Source: Nocardia aurantia
Lineage (GTDB): Bacteria > Actinomycetota > Actinomycetes > Mycobacteriales > Mycobacteriaceae
DNA: 64,000 nucleotides
Reading direction: 5' to 3'
Assembly: GCF_009604425.1 (NCBI RefSeq)
Contig: NZ_WEGI01000011.1
Span: 124,001 to 188,000, forward strand
Position 1 is the first letter of the stretch. Each line of letters begins with the position of its first letter. Under the pieces are notes generated by a model that did no database searches, was not told where the DNA came from, and saw nothing but the letters and a program-made list of their open reading frames with translations. The translations under genes and the position numbers were made by a program. Below, in pieces: positions 58,343 to 64,000 of this stretch.

Positions 58343-58804
58343 TCAGGGCAACACGTCGGCGACGTTCGCCAGGCAGATGAACACCGCGCAGAACCAGAAT
58401 TTGATCAACTGCCAGAGGGTGATCGGATAGTCGCCGGGATTGTGCAGGCGCAGCCCGAACACGGCCTTGCCGATGGTGGTGTAGGTCAGGCGCTGGAAGA
58501 ATGTCCGGTGCGCGAACGAGACCGCCACCCAAGCGAGTACGGCGCACACGATGGCCGGCTGGCTGCCGAGGGAGTGTGCGGAGGCGGCGAACCAGACTCC
58601 GGCCGCGACCGCCGCGTGCAGGGCCGTGTCGACCAGGAAGCCGAGCACCACGAGCAGCGTGCGCGTCCGTTCACCGAGCGCGGGAAACCAGCGGCTGCGC
58701 GCGAACAGATCCATCGCCTCCGGCCGAGAGGTGGTCGCCGCGCCGGAGCGGGTCGCCGATCGGGCCGTGCCGTTCATCGCGGTCCGGTGCCGCTGCTCGT
58801 TCAT
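58343..58804 (-). CDS. RDD-family membrane protein
   Basis: 153 residues from MNEQRHRTAMNG. Two hydrophobic segments (LLVVLGFLVDTALHAAVAAGVWF, AIVCAVLAWVAVSF) are followed by FQRLTYTTIGKAVFGLRLHNP, the part of RDD domains after the first helices, and a third segment (FWFCAVFICLANV). The conserved R-D-D is represented by the Arg near residue 42 and Asp in the first helix. Function unknown; related proteins transport or stabilise envelope components. It converges on nrdE. Confidence 0.75.
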   Translation of the reverse strand: MNEQRHRTAMNGTARSATRSGAATTSRPEAMDLFARSRWFPALGERTRTLLVVLGFLVDTALHAAVAAGVWFAASAHSLGSQPAIVCAVLAWVAVSFAHRTFFQRLTYTTIGKAVFGLRLHNPGDYPITLWQLIKFWFCAVFICLANVADVLP

Positions 58805-59042
58805 TGCCACATCCCACCTCATCGTCCTGGTGAATCGCTCGGCGTCCGGTTGTGATCGCAGACTGCGCGCGCTGGTTGATCTTGTTGCGGGACAGTCTGT
58901 GTCGAGAGCCGGACGACCAGGCTTGCTCGATGTGGTATTCGGGTCGGCGGGCCGGGATATTAACGGCTGATTCTGTGCGGACGCTTTCGATGGCAGACCA
59001 TGTCAGCGGGTGCCCGGTGGCGCTTCGATCACCCGCATCCGG

Positions 59043-59363
59043 TCAGAACAGTCCCAGCTTCAGCATCAGTGCCCGATCCAGTTCGGCCAGTTCGGTTCCA
59101 TCCAGACTTCCTTTGAACGCGCCGAGTCGTTCGGGGGCAACAGCGAAGGTCTGATCGGTGAGAATGCGGGTCTGCGTGCCGTCGAACTCGATGACCGGCC
59201 GGTATACGGCCGGCCCTGCGCTGGTCGACGTCATCGCGACGATGACGGTGCTGGAAGGGAAACGGTCCGATTGGATGATCACCGCGTACCGATGGCCTTG
59301 CTGCTCGTGTCCGCGCGCGCCGGGCAGCGCTTTGATCTCGTAGATCGCCCCTCTGAAGATCAT
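59043..59363 (-). CDS. PemK/MazF-family endoribonuclease toxin
   Basis: 106 residues: FRGAIYEIKALPGARGHEQQGHRYAVIIQSDRFPSSTVIVAMTST is the MazF/PemK beta-barrel start, with RILTDQTFAVAPERLG carrying the usual Thr/Asp region of the active site. It would cut mRNA when freed from the antitoxin. The start overlaps the antitoxin stop by four bases, as expected for a toxin-antitoxin operon. Full length. Confidence 0.9.
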   Translation of the reverse strand: MIFRGAIYEIKALPGARGHEQQGHRYAVIIQSDRFPSSTVIVAMTSTSAGPAVYRPVIEFDGTQTRILTDQTFAVAPERLGAFKGSLDGTELAELDRALMLKLGLF

Positions 59364-59584
59364 GCAACGCCCATGAACCGCTGGATTGCCAGCATCTCGG
59401 CTTGATCGTCCTGATCTACCGCCAGCCGCTCGGCGTCATCGGTCGCTTGCTGGAGCAGCAGTTCCTTGTAGGTGCGCAGTAGGGCGTAGCGAACTGCCTC
59501 CGAACGGGTCCGATCGGTGCCCGCGGTGAGTTTGTCCAGCGCGATTTCCATGGCTTCGTCGGTGCGTACATTGAGCGTTCCCAT
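59360..59584 (-). CDS. Ribbon-helix-helix antitoxin
   Basis: 74 residues. The N-terminal ribbon TLNVRTDEAMEIALDKL and helix TRSEAVRYALLRTYKELLL (27-46) form an RHH DNA-binding domain; the C-terminal tail (DAERLAVDQDDQAEMLAIQRFMGVA) would wrap the toxin. It precedes the PemK/MazF gene. A direct repeat TGTAAC with a 12-bp period just upstream is the likely autoregulatory site. Confidence 0.88.
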   Translation of the reverse strand: MGTLNVRTDEAMEIALDKLTAGTDRTRSEAVRYALLRTYKELLLQQATDDAERLAVDQDDQAEMLAIQRFMGVA

Positions 59585-59591
59585 ACGTCAG

Positions 59592-59609
59592 TGTAACGCA
59601 AAATGTAAC
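59592..59609. promoter_or_regulatory. Direct repeat upstream of the antitoxin gene
   Basis: TGTAAC at 59592-59597 and 59604-59609 (12-bp period, AT-rich spacer), 8 bases upstream of the antitoxin ATG; suited to a ribbon-helix-helix repressor. Confidence 0.5.
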
Positions 59610-59669
59610 ACATGCAGTCGGTGGTAAATCGGTGGAACCCGATGTCGGCCGGCGGCATGCTGAGTGGTG

Positions 59670-60176
59670 ATGAAGAGAGTTTCGCGATACCGGCTGGGGA
59701 TCGATTTCGGCCGGGTTGTCCAGGGGGCGGCGGCAGAGCCGGGGGGTGAGGACACGGTGTTCCTGTCCGGTGGGGCCGAGGAGGCGCTGAGCAGTCCGCC
59801 GAGTGCGGGGGCGTTCGAGGCGCTGGCCCGGCTGGTGCCGCTGTTCGACGGGGCGTGGGTCATCTCCAAGTGCGGGCCGCGGATCGAGGAGCGGACCCGG
59901 CAGTGGCTCGATCACCACGATTTCTACGGTGCCACGGGGGTACCGCGCGATCATGTACGGTTCTGTCGGGCCCGCAAGGACAAGGCGGTGCACTGTGCCG
60001 ACCTCGGGATCACTCATATGATCGATGACCGGCTCGATGTGCATCGCGCGCTACACGGGCTGGTGCCGCATCTGTTCTGGTTCGGTCTCCAGACCGAGCC
60101 GGCGCCCGAGTGGGTGATGCCGACGCCGACCTGGCCGGTCGCGGAGGCCGCCGTCCTGGCGACGCTGGGGTCCTGA
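59670..60176 (+). CDS. HAD-like hydrolase-fold protein
   Basis: 168 residues from the ATG MKRVSRYRLGIDFGRVV. Motif I is atypical (GIDFGRV in place of DxDG), motif II Ser/Thr is in AWVISKCG, the motif III Lys is in ARKDKAVHCADLG, and motif IV is MIDDRLDVHRAL. This matches small HAD-like proteins annotated as nucleotidases or phosphatases. The altered motif I (D-F-G) leaves one Asp. It lies between the toxin-antitoxin pair and nrdF, with its own start (weak ribosome site AGTGGTG). Confidence 0.65.
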   Translation: MKRVSRYRLGIDFGRVVQGAAAEPGGEDTVFLSGGAEEALSSPPSAGAFEALARLVPLFDGAWVISKCGPRIEERTRQWLDHHDFYGATGVPRDHVRFCRARKDKAVHCADLGITHMIDDRLDVHRALHGLVPHLFWFGLQTEPAPEWVMPTPTWPVAEAAVLATLGS

Positions 60177-60234
60177 CGGCCCGCCGGTCCGGGCGGTCGC
60201 CACCTTCCTCCGTTCGGAGGAGAATGGTGTGAAG

Positions 60235-60282
60235 ACACAAGGTGTTGTGCTGTAGGTCGTTGTCGTACACCAGTAGTAGTGT
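60235..60282 (+). promoter_or_regulatory. Pair of NrdR-like boxes upstream of nrdF
   Basis: Box 1 ACACAAGGTGTTGTGC (60235-60250) and box 2 ACACCAGTAGTAGTGT (60267-60282) resemble the NrdR consensus and are again spaced exactly 32 bp start to start, as at nrdH. They lie 44-92 bases upstream of nrdF. Confidence 0.75.
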
Positions 60283-60326
60283 TTCCCGATGACGAATGGG
60301 CGAGGTAGAAGGGTGAGTGAGCGGGC

Positions 60327-61289
60327 GTGAAGCTGATCGACCGGGTGTCTGCGATCAACTGGAATCGTGTGACCGACGAGAAGGACGCCGAGGTCTGGGA
60401 TCGGCTCGTGGGTAACTTCTGGCTGCCCGAGAAGGTGCCGGTGTCCAACGACATTCCGTCGTGGAACACGTTGACGGCCAACGAGAAGCAGTTGACCATG
60501 CGGGTGTTCACGGGGCTCACCCTGCTCGACACGATTCAGGGGACGGTCGGCGCGGTCAGCCTGATTCCGGACGCGCTGACGCCGCACGAGGAGGCGGTGC
60601 TCACCAACATCGCGTTCATGGAGTCGGTGCACGCCAAGAGCTACAGCTCGATCTTCTCCACGCTGTGCTCCACCCGCGAGATCGACGACGCGTTCCGCTG
60701 GTCGGAGGAGAACCGCAATCTGCAGCGCAAGGCCGAGATCGTCCTCGAGTACTACCGGGGCGACGAGCCGCTGAAGCGCAAGGTGGCCTCCACGCTGCTG
60801 GAGAGCTTCCTGTTCTATTCCGGGTTCTATCTGCCGATGTATTGGTCCTCGCGGGCCAAGCTCACCAACACCGCCGATCTGATCCGGCTGATCATCCGCG
60901 ACGAGGCCGTGCACGGGTACTACATCGGGTACAAGTACCAGAAGGGGCTGGAGCCGCTCACCCAGGCCGAGCGCGATGAGCTGAAGAACTACACGTTCGA
61001 GTTGCTGTTCGAACTGTACGAGAACGAAGTGGAGTACACGCAGGATCTCTACGACGAGGTCGGGCTCACCGAGGACGTCAAGAAGTTCCTGCGGTACAAC
61101 GCGAACAAGGCGTTGATGAACCTCGGGTACGAGGGGTTGTTCCCGAAGGACGAGACGGATGTGAATCCGGCGATCCTGTCGGCGCTTTCGCCCAATGCGG
61201 ACGAGAACCACGACTTCTTCTCGGGGTCGGGCAGTTCCTATGTCATCGGCAAGGCCGTGAACACCGAAGACGAGGACTGGGAATTCTGA
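60327..61289 (+). CDS. nrdF: Class Ib ribonucleotide reductase small subunit
   Basis: 320 residues from a GTG. Di-metal ligands and radical tyrosine are visible: Asp in GLTLLDTIQG, Glu and His in FMESVHAKSYSSIF (with the Tyr of KSYS), Glu in LLESFLFYSGFYL and Glu/His in IRDEAVHGYYIGYKY. The C-terminal DEDWEF is the tail that binds NrdE. It stores the tyrosyl radical (Mn2 cofactor via NrdI). Separate from nrdHIE by four unrelated genes but with its own NrdR-like boxes. Confidence 0.97.
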   Translation: MKLIDRVSAINWNRVTDEKDAEVWDRLVGNFWLPEKVPVSNDIPSWNTLTANEKQLTMRVFTGLTLLDTIQGTVGAVSLIPDALTPHEEAVLTNIAFMESVHAKSYSSIFSTLCSTREIDDAFRWSEENRNLQRKAEIVLEYYRGDEPLKRKVASTLLESFLFYSGFYLPMYWSSRAKLTNTADLIRLIIRDEAVHGYYIGYKYQKGLEPLTQAERDELKNYTFELLFELYENEVEYTQDLYDEVGLTEDVKKFLRYNANKALMNLGYEGLFPKDETDVNPAILSALSPNADENHDFFSGSGSSYVIGKAVNTEDEDWEF

Positions 61290-61536
61290 AACAGGTCGAC
61301 CGAGCAGGCGTCCCGGTCCGGCGCCGGCGCCGATGACATCCGTTGCGACGGGTCGCACGGCGTCGGCGGAGGTCACCGCCTACTCCTCACCCGGTAAGCC
61401 GCGGTGAGGTCCCTGGCGTCGCAGTGTCACCTTCCGCCGGCTCGAGCGTCTACCGGTGCGACTCGGGCCGGAGCGATGATCGGGATGCCCCAATGGACGA
61501 GGACCTGGGAATTCCGACTCGGTAAGGTTGGCCGGT

Positions 61537-63081
61537 ATGACGGCGGGCGACGAGACGACCGAAGCGGCCGGTACCGATCCGTGGGCGGCGTATCTACCGG
61601 GTCAGGAGCTGGTTCCGGCCTACCTGACGTCGCGATTCGCGGCCCAGTATCGCGCGATCGTCGAGGTGATGCTGGAGGCTCAGGACACCAGTCTGACCGG
61701 GATGTCGTTCGACGAGATCGGGGCACGGCTGCGGGCCTGGCTGGGTGAGCGCGTCGAATCGGCCGTGGCCGATCGCCTGGTGCGGGATGAGGTGTTCCCG
61801 CTGGACGGACGGCTGGACAGTCTGGTGAACTGGGGCGTCCTGACCCGGTGGCAGGAACCGGCGCGCACCGGGGAGGACTTCCTGCGCCGGCGGGATCGCT
61901 TCCAGTTGACTCCGGTCGCCGCCCGGTTGCACGCGTTCTGGACCCAGGAATTGGGATCCGACGAGGATGCGGCGGCGGATCTGACCCTCGCACCGCGGGC
62001 GATCCACGACCGGTTGCACCAGTTCGCGGTTGCCGTGCGGGAGCGGCGATTTCCGGCGGCGGCCGCTGAATATCAGCAGATCATCACCCTGCAACACGGT
62101 ATGGCGGTGGCGGCGCGGACGTGGCAGCGCAGTCTGGCGCACGCGCTGTCCGGCGCGCCGGATCCCGGCAAGCAGGAAATACTGTGGCGCACTTTGCAAT
62201 CCTATGTCGGCATGTGGGGTGAGCAGGTCGACATCTACACCCCGACCGTGGCGGCCTTGATCGACGAGCTGGAACCGCTTCTCTCCGAACAGATCTGGCG
62301 GACCTGTGTGCGGGGCGCGCTGCCGCCGGACGCGGCCGACGCGATCGTCGAACCACAGGTACGGCGCTGGGTGGGCACCTGGACGGCGCTGCGCGGCTGG
62401 TTCGCCGGCGGCGACGGTCAGGCCCGCCGCCTGCGGCGGCAGCTGCGCGATCTGGTGGCGCCCTGGGCGCGAAACATGCACATCCTCATGGACACCGGTG
62501 GCGCGCTCACCCGGCGCAGCGAATTGCTGGCGCTCGCACGCTCGATCGAACGCGCCCCGGACGACGAGTCCGCGTGGCGGATGTGGGATACCGCGGTGGG
62601 TGTCTTCTCGGCCCGGCATCTTCTGGTCCCCGCCGAAGGCGCCGACGAACACGCGGTGGCGTGGGCCGACGCGGAACCGGCTCCGATCACCGCGCGGTTC
62701 CGTGAGCACGGACATCGCGCGGCAGTCGGCAAGCGCACCAAGGCAATCGACAATTCGGCCGGTCGGGCGGCCGCACGCCGGGCCCGATCCGCGGCGCGGG
62801 CGCAGCGACTGGCGGCCGAAGCGGAGTTGCGAACGCGCTCCGGCACTTCGATGTCCACGTGGGCGCCGTTGACCGAACCGCAACTGGAGGTGCTGCTGGA
62901 TTTCCTCGCGGTCGCGCGGGCCCGCCACGGTGAACCGCGGCGGATCGCCGTGACCGAGGACGGGCGCTGGCAGATCACCTTGACGGGACCGCCCGGCGGT
63001 GCGACCACCACCCTCGAGACCGCCGGGGGCCGGTTCGTCACCCGGGACTGGTTCTTCGAGCTCGAACCGGCACTGTCCTAG
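61537..63081 (+). CDS. DUF2397/TIGR02677 protein, Wadjet JetA-like
   Basis: 514 residues, started at MTAGDETTEAAG. The family pattern is clear: YRAIVEVMLEAQDTSLTGMSFDEIGARLRAWLG (39-71), LDSLVNWGVLTRWQEPARTGEDFLRRRDRFQLTP (about 95-128), a long helical middle with WTALRGWFAGGDGQARRLRRQLRDLV, and C-terminal beta hairpins TTTLETAGGRFVTRDW. In type II Wadjet systems this is the kleisin-like subunit of an SMC complex that cleaves plasmids. The next gene is the matching DUF2398 protein, 21 bp downstream. Confidence 0.85.
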   Translation: MTAGDETTEAAGTDPWAAYLPGQELVPAYLTSRFAAQYRAIVEVMLEAQDTSLTGMSFDEIGARLRAWLGERVESAVADRLVRDEVFPLDGRLDSLVNWGVLTRWQEPARTGEDFLRRRDRFQLTPVAARLHAFWTQELGSDEDAAADLTLAPRAIHDRLHQFAVAVRERRFPAAAAEYQQIITLQHGMAVAARTWQRSLAHALSGAPDPGKQEILWRTLQSYVGMWGEQVDIYTPTVAALIDELEPLLSEQIWRTCVRGALPPDAADAIVEPQVRRWVGTWTALRGWFAGGDGQARRLRRQLRDLVAPWARNMHILMDTGGALTRRSELLALARSIERAPDDESAWRMWDTAVGVFSARHLLVPAEGADEHAVAWADAEPAPITARFREHGHRAAVGKRTKAIDNSAGRAAARRARSAARAQRLAAEAELRTRSGTSMSTWAPLTEPQLEVLLDFLAVARARHGEPRRIAVTEDGRWQITLTGPPGGATTTLETAGGRFVTRDWFFELEPALS

Positions 63082-63102
63082 CCGCGGGCTATCGTTCAGT
63101 AC

Positions 63103-64000
63103 ATGGGCGGGACCAGGGACGAGGTTGACCGGCGGCGTGCATTCGTGGGATTGCTCGCCCAGCCGGTGCTCGATCGGCGCCGGGACCCGGAACTGTTCGG
63201 CCTGGTGCGACATCCGGGGCATCGGCCGGAGCTGTCCCACTGGTTCAGCTCCCGGCTCGGCTACCGGCTGGTCGTCACCGACACCGGCGCCCGGCTGTTC
63301 CGATTACCGTTGGGGGACACGGTGATCGCGCCGCGCCGCGTCGAGTTGCCGCCGCGGCGGGCGCTGGTGCTGGCGCTGCTGGCCGCGGCGGCGGCCGAGG
63401 ACGCCGAGGACATCACCACCACCCAGGACCTGTCGGATCGGGTGCGGGTGCTGACGGGCCGCGACGACGCCGGACTCACCGCCTACGATCCGGATCGGTT
63501 CGCCGAGCGGAAACTGTTCGCGGCGGCGGTGAAGCTGCTGCTGTCGACCGGCGCGCTGGCGCCCGCCGATACCGGTGGGGACGAACAGCGCGACGGGTGG
63601 GCGCGCCGGGTCGACAAGATCGGCGGCACCTACGAGGTGCGGCGAGAGATGTTGCTGCGCATGATCGATCCGGCCGCGTTCGCGGCGGCCCTGGGTACCC
63701 GCGGTCCGGCGATCACCGAAGGCGCCGAACGGTTTTCGGTGATGCGGCGGATACTGGAACTGCCGGTGTGCCTGTACGGCGACCTGACCGAGGCGCAGCG
63801 GGCGTATCTGATCCGGCAGCGCAGCCGAATTGTGGCCTGGTGCACCGAGATGACCGGCTGGGTGGTCGAGCAGCGGGCGGAGGGGCTGGCGTTGATCGCC
63901 GCCGACGAGGCCGACACCGACCTGCCGTTCCCGCGGTTGCGGGCGATCGACTTCGTCAGTTTGATGGTGCTCGACGAACTGTACCGGCGCCGCGACGACA
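63103..64000 (+). CDS. DUF2398/TIGR02678 protein, Wadjet JetB-like (partial, runs off the window)
   Basis: 299 codons visible from the ATG, without stop. The start RRRAFVGLLAQPVLDRRRDPELFGLVRHPGHRPELSHWFSSRLGYRLVV and the segment FAERKLFAAAVKLLLSTGALAPAD, then LYGDLTEAQRAYLIRQRSRIVAWCTEMTGWVVEQRAEGLALI, fit the TIGR02678 family. These winged-helix proteins are kite-like partners of the SMC complex in type II Wadjet operons. jetC (SMC-like ATPase, TIGR02680) and jetD (toprim nuclease, TIGR02679) are expected just beyond 64000. Confidence 0.85.
   Translation, partial: MGGTRDEVDRRRAFVGLLAQPVLDRRRDPELFGLVRHPGHRPELSHWFSSRLGYRLVVTDTGARLFRLPLGDTVIAPRRVELPPRRALVLALLAAAAAEDAEDITTTQDLSDRVRVLTGRDDAGLTAYDPDRFAERKLFAAAVKLLLSTGALAPADTGGDEQRDGWARRVDKIGGTYEVRREMLLRMIDPAAFAAALGTRGPAITEGAERFSVMRRILELPVCLYGDLTEAQRAYLIRQRSRIVAWCTEMTGWVVEQRAEGLALIAADEADTDLPFPRLRAIDFVSLMVLDELYRRRDD

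Overview
The window is high-GC actinobacterial DNA from a mycolic-acid-type actinomycete, most likely Nocardia or a close relative. This rests on the mycobacterial-type AtpE/AtpB sequences, two F420-type LLM oxidoreductases, the class Ib NrdHIE/NrdF set, a roadblock/DUF742 signalling cluster, a DUF397 protein and two AraC regulators of the long arabinose-binding type. No tRNA, rRNA, CRISPR array or insertion sequence was recognised.

Layout. 1-5.2 kb: start of a secreted protein, two AhpD/CMD-fold proteins, a Thr-rich envelope protein, a lower-GC TIR-like nucleotide-binding protein behind an EamA transporter, and a MarR/VOC divergent pair with two near-identical palindromic operators. 5.2-7.8 kb: an ATP-synthase cluster that stops after I-a-c-b and the b half of the b-delta gene; delta, alpha, gamma, beta and epsilon are absent. 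8.2-15.5 kb: methyltransferase, HdeD protein, two paralogous AraC regulators, a shortened aldehyde dehydrogenase, a damaged HxlR regulator and an LLM oxidoreductase. 15.8-23.3 kb: P450, then an epimerase / histidine kinase / response regulator / membrane glycosyltransferase / GT2 / DUF2064 block in which all three transcription units carry a shared 11-bp-period direct repeat (GTCAN-ACTTYC-GTCAC). 23.3-28.5 kb: serine hydrolase, thioesterase with a perfect 22-bp hairpin over its start codon, DUF397 protein, galTK with a LacI/GalR-type operator and a decamer tandem repeat, and a small secreted protein.

28.7-37.9 kb: ECF sigma factor with a Tat/lipobox Rieske protein, a cell-wall amidase with a long repeat tail, a CobW GTPase, PucR with convergent uricase, and two 2-oxoglutarate-type dioxygenases. 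38.1-43.6 kb: IclR regulator facing a four-gene catabolic operon (homogentisate-dioxygenase-like cupin, TAXI-like protein, class II aldolase, MBL hydrolase), then a second LLM oxidoreductase. 43.7-47.8 kb: conservon A-B-C genes without the GTPase, MarR, stand-alone Clp-N protein. 47.8-52.3 kb: molybdopterin genes moaE, a moaC-mog fusion, moeA, and divergent moaA-moaD.

52.3-61.3 kb: TetR/FMN-reductase pair, then the class Ib ribonucleotide reductase genes nrdH-nrdI-nrdE and, after an RDD protein, a toxin-antitoxin pair and a HAD protein, nrdF. nrdE is interrupted by a LAGLIDADG intein placed exactly before an active-site cysteine. nrdH and nrdF each have a pair of NrdR-like boxes spaced 32 bp. 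61.5-64.0 kb: the first two genes of a probable type II Wadjet (Jet) anti-plasmid operon, cut by the window end.
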